Assembly: GCA_023053575.1 (NCBI GenBank)
Contig: JAKZAP010000005.1
Coordinates: 6,076,001 to 6,140,000 of the forward strand
DNA length: 64,000 nucleotides
From: Branchinecta lynchi
Lineage: Eukaryota > Arthropoda > Branchiopoda > Anostraca > Branchinectidae
Direction: 5' to 3'
Shown here: piece by piece, positions 33,393 to 45,473 of the stretch
Position numbering within the stretch: position 1 is the stretch's first letter
Layout: each line of letters begins with the position of its first letter
Notes under the pieces: generated by a model
Database searches by the model: none
What the model was told of the DNA's origin: nothing
The model's input: only the letters and a program-made list of their open reading frames with translations
Translations under genes and position numbers: made by a program

Positions 33393-34197
33393 GTGAGTTG
33401 TTACCGCTGTTGCTCTCGCTGAATTGTCGGGGGAAAAAGGACACCAAAAGAACAATAAATTTCCTAATCTTCGCATAAAGAGGTACGAGCCATTATTCGC
33501 ATGGAAACTAAACATCAAAGCGGTACCATTTGGTAACAGCAAATAAATGAATGAATGAATTGTTTATTTAAAAAAAACTAGAATCTTCAGTGCCCAGAGG
33601 CGAACCTGTAAGAAACTAATTACCCTCAAAACAAAATATGAAAAACAACAAAACTTCGACACAAATAAAGAAAAAATAGGAAAGAAAGAAAGAAAGGAGC
33701 TTGACTTACCCGGTCTGGGACGCCCTACCAGAAAAAGCAAAAAAAGAAACATTTTCAACCAGAATCACTACTAACTATCCAAAGCAAGAAACTAGCGATA
33801 AAACACTACTTAAACGGCTGAGAATAACGCATCAAATTCATAAGAACTTTAGGTTTTTGCGAATTTTCGCCTTACGGCACAGGTGGTGCAGCGTCGACAA
33901 ACGCTTTACGTAACAAATTGCGGTATTTCGGTTTGATTGAATCGAGACTAGTAAACATTTTGAGTGGTAGAATAATATACAAATGTTTAGAGTTAAGAAG
34001 GAGTCTGATTGTTTAAGTTATATTTTTGTTTTTGTTTGTTTGTGTATATGGCCCTTGGGCTTTTGAAATACACTGATCTATCTATCTATCTATATAAATA
34101 AATTGTTTATCGGGTCCCTTGTTCTTTACCAAAATCCCTGCCTATTTGGTACCCCTTCACTCGCAAAATTAGAACAACCAATTTCCGAGGGATGGTA

Positions 34198-34558
34198 CAG
34201 TAGAGGTATGTTTAAGTGAACAGTTACTTTTACAGTACTTTAATGTGAACAACGCAGTTTTAGACTAAATGGTAGAATGCAGATCCAAATTACATATTCA
34301 GGTGTTTTCAGATGCCATTAATTACCTACTTCGGCTAATTGGTAGTTAGCTTTAGACACAGCAAGTGCATGAAAATGGCCAATTCCAATATCAACAAACT
34401 TTCACATAAGCATACCTCGACTGTAGAATGAAGATCCAATTCAGGTGTTTTCAGATTACCTACTGTGGCTAACTGGTAGTTGGCTTTAGACACAGCAAGT
34501 ACATGAAAATGGCGAAGTTAATGTCTACAAACGTTCACATATGCACATACCTCTACTG
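34198..34558. mobile_element. Family D TIR element, copy 2, plus adjoining partial copy
   Basis: 34198-34423 has CAGTAGAGGTATGTTTAAGT at the left and cataagcatacctcgactg at the right, next to TA. 34433-34558 repeats the right part, from gaatgaagatccaattcagg to catacctctactg. Two copies share a junction. Confidence 0.65.
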
Positions 34559-36173
34559 AGGCGCAATGATGAAGGACTTCTAGCCGTAAACGCCAAAACC
34601 TCATACTGATCTCTTGTTTTCCTTCTGAATTCAGTTCAGTTCAGTTTTAAAAAAATCAAAATAAAGGAACAAAATAAATTTCGACCCCTAAAAAGCTCCA
34701 TGGCTCAATGAATAACACGCGCTATCATCAATCCTCCTAAAAAAAATTCCTTTTACTGTTGTGTTCGGGCTTTCGCTCTCTAGCCAAATCTAATTTTCTG
34801 TAAAGAGTTTTTTCACAATTACGCCCCGCCTCTCACGTCGTTTGTGATTGGTTCAATCGGAGGTATGTATGGACTGTGTAAATCAATAAGAGACAACATT
34901 TACTGACTATGTTAGTGAATATTGCCCGTAACAATAGTGTGTTTTCGCAGTGCAGGGATTATACGAGAATCAGAGAATAGGAGGACATGTATTTTCTCCT
35001 GGGAGTATCGACTGGAATGCAGCAACTAACTGTATGCCCTTAGAAATTGGAATAATAAGTTTTTCGGTTTAAGAAATGTGTCGATACTCACTCGACATCC
35101 TCATTTTTTGTCACTAATTACACTACGACATAAGAAAGTAAGCCAAATAATGATAATTGCAGTTTTGCAACCTGAAATATTTTGCAGGAGCTGGATAAAA
35201 TAATTGCTTGCTGGTATCGTAATAGTTTGCTTTTTCGTGTGCCCAAAGAACTTGCAGCAACCCAGGCAATGTTTAAATACTTAAACTCAGTTTAAATACT
35301 GTGCCTCAGATTGCAATAGTAGTTTTGAACCATCAGGCACAATGTTTCGGGCCCTGCTCTCGGCCCCTTCTTCAAGTCATGCGAAGAGTTGCAGGCATTG
35401 ATATACAGTCAGACTCAAAGCCGAAAGAACGTGACCTGAAGAACCACTCACCGACAATAAAAATACAGTCTTTAGAATCACACTTAGGAGACAAATCCTA
35501 CGTTGAGACAAGAGCACCGGTACAGAATGTGTGTCGCCACAAAGAAAAGATTCCTCGTTTGATTTATCGCCCTTGACGCTGCCGACACATTGGTCGAACT
35601 CAGGCGCAAGGATTAGAAAAGAAAAACAAAATCAACGCCTGACATAAAAAAACGACTCTGAACGTAGGACCCCTGCCAAGAAGAGCCGAAACACTGAAGA
35701 ATATCCTTGGTATATCCGTTAAGATCATTTGTATATATGATTCCCTGTCAGTTTGGGCCTAAGGAGTATCTTTCAACGCTTTATTTGGACAAAGTGTCGT
35801 CAGACTTTTGGCACTCTTTTGGAAGTGATGTCCAGAATACGAAAATATCAATCAAATGAATTGTATAGTCTGAAACAGGGCCAGGTAAAAGCCGGTACAG
35901 GCTGGCAAATTGCCCTGAAAGAGTGTGTTATGTTATTCATCGGTTACTGATTAGGGAAGTAGACATTGACGCGGAGCATCAGAATAAAGAAACAAATCAG
36001 TGGCGGTGCCTCGATGTCGAGCTGGAGAAGTGTAATCAAAGAATTTAACGCTTGGGAACAGGAGCCGGGGATTGGCGGGTCCTGAGTGGCTGGTGGTATA
36101 ATTTGCTTCTGCCGTTGATTTTTGGTTTTGACCTTCGACAGCTTAGTTGCATGACTTCATTTTTGTGACACAA

Positions 36174-36417
36174 CAGTTGTGCTTTTGCAGATACCATTGT
36201 ATCTGAATCTGCAATTTGACAATTTGTGCGGTTACAATGGTATCCGATACAACTTTTGCTTTGAAAAAAAGACATTTGCCGAATTTAAGCTTTTAAAAGT
36301 CCGCTCAAATCATAAGTGCCCGGATTTCTTTCCCATCAGTCTGTCAAAAACCTAGGTTTTTGTGTTCATGATAATGAAAGTGAGATGAATTATCATGGTA
36401 ACCGCAAAAACGCAACT
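36174..36417. mobile_element. Family E TIR element, copy 1
   Basis: The left end agttgtgcttttgcagatac pairs with the inverted right end agttgcgtttttgcggttac. It contains near-palindromic ataccattgtatctg. Confidence 0.6.
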
Positions 36418-36640
36418 AATACCTGACTGCTGTAATGTAACCGTATATGTTGAAATAGCTCAAAGAACCAGGATTCAGGTTAAAATCTAGGTAAAAAAAA
36501 AATTTACGCCAGTTCCATTTTTATGATCCCAGCGAAGAAATAGTCAACGGTAGTTTCTCTCGAGTCTTTAACCGTTGAAAACCCGGAAGAAACTCTCAAC
36601 CGTCGGATACGAGCGCAGGTATGAAAAGAGAAAGTCAATT

Positions 36641-36997
36641 AAGGCGTATTCTCACTGTTCCCCGAGGACTCCACTTGACGAGTCCCCGCGTTTTAGTTTG
36701 TCCCGGGGACTCACTCCCCGTGTTCTCGCGAGTCCCCACGGATGGGGAATGCTCCGATTATCATCACCATCATCAAAAAGGACTCCCTTTTTATATTTGG
36801 AGGGGAATCAGTTTTTGCTGGTGTTGGTGCAATGTAAAATTAATTAAAAAGAATCAGTGTAAACAAAACCAAAAGTAAAGTGGATCCAGACTAATTTTGT
36901 CAACTGCATATTTTTTTTTCAAACAAAATCCATCTTCGAATCATTCCCCGTGTTCTCGCTATTCTCCTAGGCGGAGTGAACGGGGAGAATACGCCTT
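36641..36997. mobile_element. 357-bp TIR element (AAGGCGTATTCTC)
   Basis: The left end aaggcgtattctcactgttc pairs with the inverted right end aaggcgtattctccccgttc. GACTCCCCGCG-type short palindromic motifs repeat inside. TTA borders suggest a short target duplication. Confidence 0.65.
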
Positions 36998-37331
36998 TAG
37001 TCAGTTTCTGATGGAACTCAGATACATACGTAAACTGGTGATGGGAAAAATGACCAGCAAAGTGGCTTCGACTAACCCAATAACTGTCGACTATACAGAC
37101 CTCGTGTCTTCAGCTTCCGGTCAGATGCATGCAGATGAAGAATGGAATAGCAAACAGGTTGCTCCGACGCAAGAGTTCTAGGCATCCCGCAGTACTGGCT
37201 TTCAAAAGTGAAGAACCACATAATCACTGCATCGTGGCATCAAGCTAAATAAAAAGGCGGGCTCCCACACGATTTTCTACTTTTTACTCCCACCTTCACA
37301 CGTGTACGACCTCCTCTTAATTTGTGTCTTT

Positions 37332-37692
37332 AGTTGCGTTTTCGCAGATACCATGGTATCTGATAATCTGATACCACTGTTTAAAGTCGATTTCGCAGTT
37401 ATGGATCCGAGAATGGTAATCGACCGTGGTATCTCGAGGCAATCTCGCTTTTATCATCACCAATAAAATAACCTAGATTTTTGTCAAATTGGTGAGAAAG
37501 AAGTTTGGTAGCCTACTGTCAGTGGATGTAAGTATTTCTTTGGGGAACGTAAAAGAGCGCGATTTCAGCAGTTTGTCGTTTTTGCAAAGCAACCGTCGCA
37601 TCAGATACCATGGTAACTGCAAGAACGACAAAATACAGGTTCTGTTACTGGGGTATCAGATAGCCTTCCATGGTATCTGCGAAAACGCTAAC
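37332..37692. mobile_element. Family E TIR element, copy 2
   Basis: The left end agttgcgttttcgcagatac pairs with inverted right end agttagcgttttcgcagata. It contains the perfect 18-bp palindrome cagataccatggtatctg at the left end and a partial one near the right. Confidence 0.7.
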
Positions 37693-37716
37693 TTTGAAAA
37701 TTATACTTATTTGCTA

Positions 37717-37923
37717 CAGTAGAGGTATGCTTATGTGAACGTTTGTTGACATTGGACCGTGCCATTTTCGTGCACTTGCTGTGTCTAAAGCTAACTATCA
37801 GTTAGCCAGAGTAGGTAATTAACGACAACACCTGAATAGGTATTTTGGGTCTTCGTTCTACCATTTTGCCCAAAACTGCACTGTTCACATTAAAGTAACT
37901 GTTCACATAAACATACCTTACTG
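37717..37923. mobile_element. Family D TIR element, copy 3 (intact, 207 bp)
   Basis: CAGTAGAGGTATGCTTATGT follows TA, and gttcacataaacatacctta plus ctg precedes TA. This is the cleanest copy. The inside has tgcacttgctgtgtctaaag, shared with the other D copies. Confidence 0.75.
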
Positions 37924-38091
37924 TACTTCGAAGCTTAATTTCATTTTTCTTTTAAAATAACTGAAAATATTGAAAAAGAAAATTAATGTTACGTATTCAA
38001 AAATGAAGTAAGATGAAACACAGTATATCTTTTCATCCAACCCCATCAACTCCACCCAAATTCTCTTCGAGAATGACGTGCTTCTTTTTAG

Positions 38092-38288
38092 CCAGAATGT
38101 AAGCGACTTTGGTGCACGACGGCTGCCGGAGAGCTAGAGGGGTGCAGAACTCAGCATATGCCGTGGGCTGACGGCACACCTTGCGGCGGATGGCCGAAAA
38201 AGAAGTATTGTATCAAGGGAGAGTGTGTGCTCCCACAGGCGTCCAGGCCAGCTGAACCGGTGCGCGGCGGTTGGGGAACCTGGCAAGA
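38092..38288 (+). CDS. ADAMTS9/20-like: ADAMTS9/20-type metalloprotease, exon e (disintegrin-like end, start of TSP1)
   Basis: The exon starts PECKRLWCTT, continues GCRTQHMPWADGTPCG, then KKKYCIKGECVLP, and ends GGWGTWQ. RLWC and TQHxPWADGT.C are hallmark strings of the ADAMTS disintegrin-like to central region, and WGTWQ opens the first thrombospondin type-1 repeat. Acceptor ctttttag|CCA phase 0; donor CAAGA|gtaagt, phase 2. 65 codons plus two bases, no stop. Cysteine pattern appears complete. Confidence 0.96.
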
Positions 38289-38458
38289 GTAAGTACCCTG
38301 CTTTCCGCTTCAGAGCTTATATACGAAGTATTGGTGTAAGTATTATTGATTAATGATTGAGAAGTATAATAGCCGATTGGCCGTGCAAAATATATAAACA
38401 TAATAAAACAGGATACTTTTCATCAGTCAGTGCATCCCTTTATTTTGCTAGAGCACTC

Positions 38459-38976
38459 TTTAAAAGACCTCTTTTACCCATAATACTAAAGCAACCTACT
38501 TCCGTAATCACTCCATATATTTCTAAACCCGGAGACCCCAATTTCGTACGGTACATTGTAAACCCTCTAACAAAGCCACGGTGATTTTATCACTAGCCGT
38601 GTTTTGCTACCTTCGATGAGTATCACGCTGCTGACGCCAGAACTTGTCTGCGAGAAGTTTTTCCATCAGAAAAAATGGTTATGTAAATTGTTTCCCTCTT
38701 TCTGCTACGAGTACGGATCTCGCAAAAGGCTTAAAACAGCAAAACCGTGGTTATTTGTTGAAACACAGCCTAGTTTTAAAGTATTCAAATATTTTAAAAT
38801 ACTGTACGTTGAAGAGTGTATAGTGCGAGTGGTCCTTTACCAGGGTCGTTCACCAAGAACCAGGGTGTACGAGCTACTTCAGGATACTTTGGGTTACTCA
38901 GGGTTACTTTCTACTTTTGGGTTACTTTCCAGGGTGTACGAAGTTACTTTTGGTGACCAACCCTGGGTCCTTTAAC
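38459..38976. mobile_element. Family H TTAA-ended element, copy 1, with insertion in its end
   Basis: In inverse orientation to the copies at 44348 and 56047. Shared blocks include gcaacctacttccgtaatca, gagaagtttttccatcag and cctagttttaaagtattcaa. Its true right end ggtcctttaa is at 38966-38975; a 126-bp element (38840-38965) sits before it and has copied ggtccttta (38831-38839). Confidence 0.65.
38840..38965. mobile_element. 126-bp element nested in family H end
   Basis: Ends CCAGGGTCGTTCACCAAG and inverted CAGGGTTGGTCACCAAAAG. Inside are repeats of 'gggttacttt'. The 9-bp direct repeat ggtccttta flanks it. Confidence 0.6.
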
Positions 38977-39170
38977 AGCTGGCAACTTAGTATTTGTACC
39001 TACCTAGATCAGCTCGAAACAGACGGCGTATAGACCGCTAGGGACTACTGAAATTCTATGGTCGTTGGGTACCCTGCAGACTTAAATTGATTCTGACGCG
39101 TGTTTCCGACTTTGTGTGCACCACGGCCTCATCCGACTTCTTCATTGAGTGTTTCTCAGTTGTCGTTTTT

Positions 39171-40782
39171 ATGGCACTTGCCCTTCGGCAAGTGCCATAT
39201 AGCGATCGCAATTTCTGTCCGTCCGTCGGTCTGTCGGTCTGTCCAGGTTTTGCTAGTTCGGGCACTTCCAGATAAGCTAGGACGATAAAACTTGGCAGGC
39301 ATATCAGGGACCCCAAATGATTAAGTTGGAAATAGTCACTTCCCCGATCCGAGCACCGTGGGGGGAGTGGAGGGAGGGGGAATCCGGAATCTTGAGGTAT
39401 TTTTAACTTTTGAACGGGTGATCGGATCTCGATGAAACTTGATATTTGGAACGACCTCATGCCTCAGACGACCCACTTAAAATCCGGACCGGATCCGGTG
39501 ACTTTTGGGGGGAGCTGGAGGTGGCAACCGGAAATCTTGGGAAACGCTATGAGTGGAGGGATCGAGATGAAACTTGGTGGGAAGACACCTAGCAAACACT
39601 AGATACATCATTGACATAACCGAGCCGATTCGGGTACTGTGGGGGGAGTAGAGGGAGGGGGAATCCGGAATCTTGAGGTATTGTTAACTTTTGAACGGGT
39701 GATCGGATCTCGATGGAACTTGATACTTGGAAAGACCTCATACCTCAGACGACCACTTAAAATCTGGACCGGATCCGGTGACTTTTGGGGGGAGCTGGAT
39801 GGGGCAACCGGAAATCTTGGGAAACGCTATGAGTGGAGGGATCGAGATGAAACTTGGTGGGAAGACACCTAGCAAATACTAGACATGACCGAGCCGATTC
39901 GGGCACTGTCGGGGGAGTGGAGGGAGGGGGAATCCGGAATCTTGAGGTATTTATAACTTTTGAACGGGTGACCGGATCTCGATGAAACTTGATATTTGGA
40001 ACGGCCTCATGCCTCAGACGATCCACTTAAAATACGGACCGGATCCGGTGACTTTTGGGGGGGAGCTGGAGGGGGAAACCGGAAATCTTGGGAAACGCTA
40101 TGAGTGGAGGGATCGAGATGAAACTTGGTGTGAGGACACCTAGCAAACACTAGATACATAATTGACATAACCGAGCCAATTCAGGCACTGTGGGGGGAGT
40201 GGAGGGAGGGAGAATCCGGAATCTTGAGGTATTTATAACTTTTGAACGGGTGATCGGATCTCGATGGAACTTGATATTTGGAAAGGCCTCACACCTCAGA
40301 CGACCCACTTAAAATCTGGACCGGATCCGGTGACTTTTGGGGGAGCTGGATGGGGCAACCGGAAATCTTGGGAAACGCTATGAGTGGAGGGATCGAGATG
40401 AAACTTGGTGGGAAGACACCTAGCAAACACTAGATACATCATTGACGTGACCGAGCCGATTCGGGCACTGTCGGGGGAGTGGAGGGAGGGGGAATCCGGA
40501 ATCTTTAGGTATTTATAACTTTTGAACGGGGGACCGGATCTCGATGAAACTTGATATTTGGAAAGACCTCATACCTCAGACGACCCACTTAAAATCCGGA
40601 CCGGATCCGGTGACTTTTGGGGGGAGCTGGAGGGGAGAACCGGAAATATTGGAAAACGCTATGAGTGGAGGGATCGAGATGAAACTTGGTGGGAAGACAC
40701 CTAGCAAACACTAGATATGTCATTGACATAACCGAGCCGTGCCTACTCGTAACAAGTGCCATATGAGCTCGTAGCTCTTGTT
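39171..40782 (+). repeat. Cassette B copy 2, about five 280-bp units
   Basis: It begins atggcacttgcccttcggca plus agtgccatatagcgatcg, has the CCGTCCGTCGGTCTGTCGG run, then units starting near 39360, 39640, 39910, 40193 and 40476. It ends acaagtgccatatgagctcg plus tagctcttg. Units contain accggatccggtgacttttg and gatgaaacttggtgggaaga. Open frames within are repeat shadows. Confidence 0.88.
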
Positions 40783-41599
40783 TATGTTTAGTATTTTATT
40801 TATTTCTTCTCTCTTTACTCCCCTACATATGATTGTACAGCGGCTTGTAAATAATCTGAATGAATGAATGGAATGTTTTATTGCCCATCAGTAACACAAA
40901 GGAAAAAGAGATGGAGTATTGGAAAAAAAGGAAAACAACGAATCAAATCGAATAAATCTTATTAGAAGAGAATACCCATCCAGGGGTGTGCAACATCTTT
41001 ATTGTTAAGGTTTGCGACCAGATAGTCAACACTTAGTATAGGGTCTGCGACAGAGTATTTGTAGTTATTTATCTCTAGTTATTTATTTATTAGATACAAG
41101 TAGTATTAATAAATTGCAGCAGAAGTCCTTAGGACTTTCTTTTTGCTGCACTAGGATATTAGTAATGTTACTTTATTTAATTTTCAAAGTTTTGGTTAAA
41201 ACTAAAAACCTACCTACCTACCCTAAATCAGGTACCAATTGCAAGACCAACTTGGAAGTTGAAGAAGAATTCTAGCAAGTTTGAAGAACAGCTTTCTTAA
41301 CTCTATTATTATCAGTGTCCTTGCCAAAATAAATGGATGGAATACTGTTGCTACAAAAAAAATGTGGAACATGCAGAAATTGATCGTGCAGGACTTTCGG
41401 TCTTGCTGGCCTAGAGAAAATGCATATCGTATAATGGGAAGATCGTCGCGAAAGTACCACTGGAGCGAGGGCCGTTCCAGAGTTTTGTATTATGGTCCCA
41501 TCCAGCATTCTTCTTAAAATGAAATGTAAGCTAATATGATAATAATAATAAACAAGTTGAGTGCAATAAATAAAAATAAAGGAAGAAAATACTAAAATA

Positions 41600-42480
41600 A
41601 CTATATATACAAAAACACTAGCACATAAACAGTAAGGGGGTGGTGAGGTGAAAACCGAGAGTAGGCTGAACCCGACAGCTTCCTATGTAGTATTACTAAT
41701 TTCTCCGAAATATCTGGAACACCGAACTTACGAATAATTACTCTATTCCGATGCCAAGGGGGGAGGTAAAGAAGGAATTTACAGTAACGAAAATAACTTT
41801 TTCGGAGAAGAAGGTCTTTCTATTTAAGAAGAGGATAAAGTCCAGGAACATGGAATATAGAATGGTCGCAAAAGGTTGAATACAGCCGACCAAGAGCTCG
41901 TCTATTATACCGGCCACGATTAGCGACAATTTTCGAGTAACCAAATTGCATTTTTTTTTTTTTTTTTCTTTACATCAAGGACAATTTGTTGTCGTAGGGG
42001 CGGTAGAGAATTAGTGATAGTGATGCCCAGCCACCTAAAAGAAGTAGCGAGGGGGATAATAAAATGTTTACACACAAGCGACGACTGAGAAGAGAAGAAG
42101 AACGATCATTAAAAACCAAGAATTTACATTTTTCAAGATTGAGAGACAGTCCAACATCTGAGAAGAGACTAGAAACTTTTTAAACCATTGTAGAAAGGCT
42201 TGTACGACTATTGCCAATCAGAAGCAAGTCGTTTGCATAATCAAGCTAGTAAGCAAGATAAGAAACGTCAGAACGTCCAATAGAATATGTTGAGTGGATT
42301 TTTTAAAAAATCTTCGATATTCAAATCTTGAAAGTACAAGGAGAAAGACCCCCCCCCCCCTTGTCAACTCCCCGCCGAATCAGAACAGAGGGCGGTTCGA
42401 AGGAAAGAGTTCTCATACCAAGAACGCAAAAGGAAAATTACAGAAATGTTAACACCATGGGATAGCAAAGAGTTCAATTC
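41600..42480 (-). pseudogene. Non-LTR retrotransposon reverse transcriptase, C-terminal half, decayed
   Basis: Read on the minus strand from 42480: QGGGGLSPCTFKI (the QGxxLSPxLFN-like motif), then LDYANDLLLIGNSRTSLSTM (the YADD box region), then LSLNLEKCKFLVFN and FRWLGITITNSLPPLRQQIV. Several in-frame stops interrupt it. The catalytic YADD reads YAND, an Asp-to-Asn change in the box, so it could not be active. It is probably the same element as 43038-43440, separated by 42480-43037. Confidence 0.75.
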
Positions 42481-43037
42481 AATTCGATTCATTTATTTGT
42501 ATCCGCCAAAGCTGGCGAGTAGATAAAATATAATAAAATTCACACAATCAGTCTACAGACTTATAACTAGACCATATACTTTCATAAAAACTCTACGTCA
42601 TTTAAAAAACAATTAGCCTACGGTATCCTAAATGAAGTCTACCTAACACTTTAACCAAAATACAGTCAATGCAACGCATCGGACAAAGTGTGCTTTATGG
42701 TATAAATTTTTGAAAAAAAAATTTCCTGTTTCTTTTTCAAAATATCAATGGGGTTTTTTAAACCATAATTTTCCATCATAAAAGAACTGGATTGGTATTT
42801 CGAAAACCGGCATAAAAATTTCCCAAAATTAAAAAAAGTAGTTTTAATACGATATAAATTTGTCAACGTTAAAAAAGGTAAAAAAGAAGATGCAAGCAAA
42901 GCCTGTGGAAGAAGTAGAGAGCTTGACTGTGTACAAGGCTGTCAAACGCTTTTGGAAGGTCAAGAGTGCAAAGGTAAATCAATCAATCAATCAATCAAGT
43001 TTAATCCGAATAGCTAAAAGCTAGAAAAGGAATAAAG
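42480..43037. mobile_element. Insertion between two reverse transcriptase halves
   Basis: It begins ttcaattcaattcgattcat plus ttatttg (a retroelement tail read on the minus strand) and contains a (AATC)n run at about 42975-42998. It separates the two parts of the reverse transcriptase. It may be one or two nested retroelement ends. Confidence 0.45.
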
Positions 43038-43440
43038 CTAGTAAAGGGACGAACCGTCTGCTGTAGCTTCTTTAATAGCCGCCGCCAAAACCCAGTGGGC
43101 ATGCTGACAACTAACACCCGACTGGAACCCAAATTGATTGTCCCCAAAATTAGAATTGTAGCTTAAATGAGGTAATAATATATACTCGAGGACTTTACTG
43201 ATGTTACAAGCAGTGGTAATTGGTCGATAAGAAGAACAAATAGAAGGGGATTTGCCACGTTTGAGAATAGAAGTTATAGAACCACACAAGAAGCTGTCGG
43301 GAACCGCAGAAACTGTTAAACTGATTAACTGAAACATTAACTGTAAATGGCATAAGAGACTAGTACAATCCAAATTAATATGGTGAGAATGGATCTCGTC
43401 AATATCAGAAGATGACCACTTCATCCGCTTGATGGCCGGG
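43038..43440 (-). pseudogene. Non-LTR retrotransposon reverse transcriptase, N-terminal part
   Basis: Open frame on the minus strand: ILKRGKSPSICSSYRPIT, then CNISKVLEYILLPHL, then DNQFGFQSGVSCQHAHWVLA. These are the usual early reverse-transcriptase motifs of CR1/Jockey-like LINEs (pxxKxxxxxxxxxxYRPI and QxGFxxxxS). It ends abruptly after ADGSSLY. Confidence 0.85.
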
Positions 43441-43503
43441 GTGACAGCATTAATTGAAATCGGAATTACATGTTTCTGTGAAATAATAACTAATAGTCTA
43501 ACT

Positions 43504-43645
43504 CAGGCCCGTATCCAGGAATTTTTTTAATTTTATTTTTTTTTTGGGGGGGGAGGGGTTATTTCCTGCTGGTCGGACAAAAAAGTACAAAAAAACACAT
43601 AGATCAGAGGGAAAAGCCTATAAAAATCATTATTTGTGTATGTTA
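43504..43645. mobile_element. Partial family C MITE, copy 4
   Basis: Left end caggcccgtatccaggaatt, then a T tract, a G tract and tgctggtcggacaaaaaagt plus acaaaaaaacacatagatca. The right end is missing. Confidence 0.6.
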
Positions 43646-44347
43646 ACGTCGGTGGTGGCAGAAGGAAATGTTCCACATGTAACCTTCGGGGCGGGGCGAT
43701 TCCTGGAATTTCTTGTTTCAAATTTGCCGACCCTAATTCTTCCTGAACTGAAATATAGTAGGGGAGACCGGCGCACTTTCGCCGCAACCCAGATTTGCCA
43801 TTTGCCTTTTACTTGCCCACCCATGGACAATATCCCATAATTTAGCGTTGGAGCTAAAGTGACAAAAGTTTTAAATACATTTAGAAGGATGTCAAATCAC
43901 GGTTTGGAGACTGTGTGTGGTAAGTTTTTTTTTCTGTAGTACTGTTGCTCTCTAGTCTCTGCTTCAGTAACTGCTCCAACAAGAGGAGTCATTAAAAACG
44001 TTATTCTGGCCTTTTCTTTGATTGTCAATCACGGTTTGCAGTAAACTTTAATCCGAAAAGAGATTTTGAGGCGCCCAAAGTTCTACCATAAAACTATATC
44101 TTGCACCCTATTGGACGTTCTTGCATTTTCGCATCATAACCGACCAATATGAGAGGGACTCCGTTTTTCTAGAAAAAGTTTGAAGCCTTCTAAATCTGAT
44201 TTCTTATTAATTAAACCGTCATAACCGGCAGTAGGATCCGACTTATAAAATCCAATTTCTTTTTGAAATTTGTTCTAAAACTGCGAAGAAAGGTTAGGAA
44301 AACATTTCCAAGTATTTGCAAGTTCAGAACAATTACCAAACCATACT

Positions 44348-44775
44348 ATTAAAGGACCCCTCGCACTATTTTCTCTTCAACTTACAATCTTTTAAAATAT
44401 TTGAATTCTTTAAGACTAGGCTGTGCTTTCCACAAATAACCCTCAGTTTTGGCTACTTTAAGCTCAAAAGAAATATTTAAAAAATTTTAAACTCAAAGAA
44501 TATTTATTTTAAGCCTTTTTCGAGACCCGTTGACTTGTAGCGAAAACAGGAAAGCAACTTACATAACCATTTTTTCTGACGGAAAACTTCTCGCAGACAA
44601 CCGTCGACAGCGTGATAGCATCGTAGGGAACAAAACATCGCAAGTGAGAAAATCAGCGTAGTTTTGTTAGAGGGGTTAGAATGTACCGTACGAAATGGGA
44701 GTTTCCGGGTTTAGAAATATACGGAGTGATTATGGAAGTAGGTTGCGTTAGCATTATGGTAAGACAGGTCCTTCA
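44348..44775. mobile_element. Family H element, copy 2
   Basis: Left ttaaaggacccctcgcacta, right gtaagacaggtccttc. It shares most of its length with 56047-56417. Confidence 0.65.
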
Positions 44776-45473
44776 AGTCCCAAAGTTGAAAACCCTATAA
44801 CTCCCAATGGTAAGTTGTTTGTTCTCCCTTTTCTGATGACGGTGGGATTATCCGTTTTCGTCAGGTAGAGCGAAAGCTGTCTATAGCATGAGAGATTATT
44901 CTTTTACATAAGCTCGTGACCAAAATCTTCAACTCAGTGCCTAACCAATTACTGCACAGCCATGCCTCTTCTGCAAACTGACATCATCTGATCTATCAGA
45001 TAAGGACGTTTTTATTCATTCATTGTACGTATTAATATGAATCTCATACTTCCTCATTACCAGAAGACACGATAAGTTTTTCGAATATTGAACCAGTTGG
45101 CAAATGAAGGTGCAGTCTTGCAAAGTAGGCTTTCCTTCCCTCAGTTGTACGCCCTTGCTCGTGTTGTCTCAGCCAACAACTTGTCTCAGGTACAACAAGT
45201 TTACCTCCTTTTTAAGTTTCCTAAAAATACAGAATGAGTGTCAGTAGTGAACAACGTAAAGGGGCACTTTTAGGCTACGTTTGTAATATTTATATATTTT
45301 TCTGCTTACACAAGGAAAAAAGCGAAGTACATACAAAAAAAAAGAAAAGAAAGAAAACGGAAGAAACCAACAAAAAACACAAACAAAACAATAATGTAAT
45401 ACAGGTAAGTACTAAGGCCTGTACAACGAATTGAGGTAGTGGGTGCCTGGACGAGCGTTCTCTCTTTTAACAC

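Larger units (their letters stand above)
33393..38091 (+). other. Intron 4
   Basis: It starts gtgagt and ends cttcttttta plus g. A (GAAT)n tail at 33543 followed by T-rich sequence looks like a minus-strand retroelement end. (TATC)n lies at about 34077. I see nothing definite in 34600-36160 and 37000-37330. Confidence 0.75.

Noticed and set aside
39056..40026. Open frames up to 134 residues within the 280-bp array
   Set aside because: They recur in each unit and end in unit-specific stops; they are explained by the repeat.
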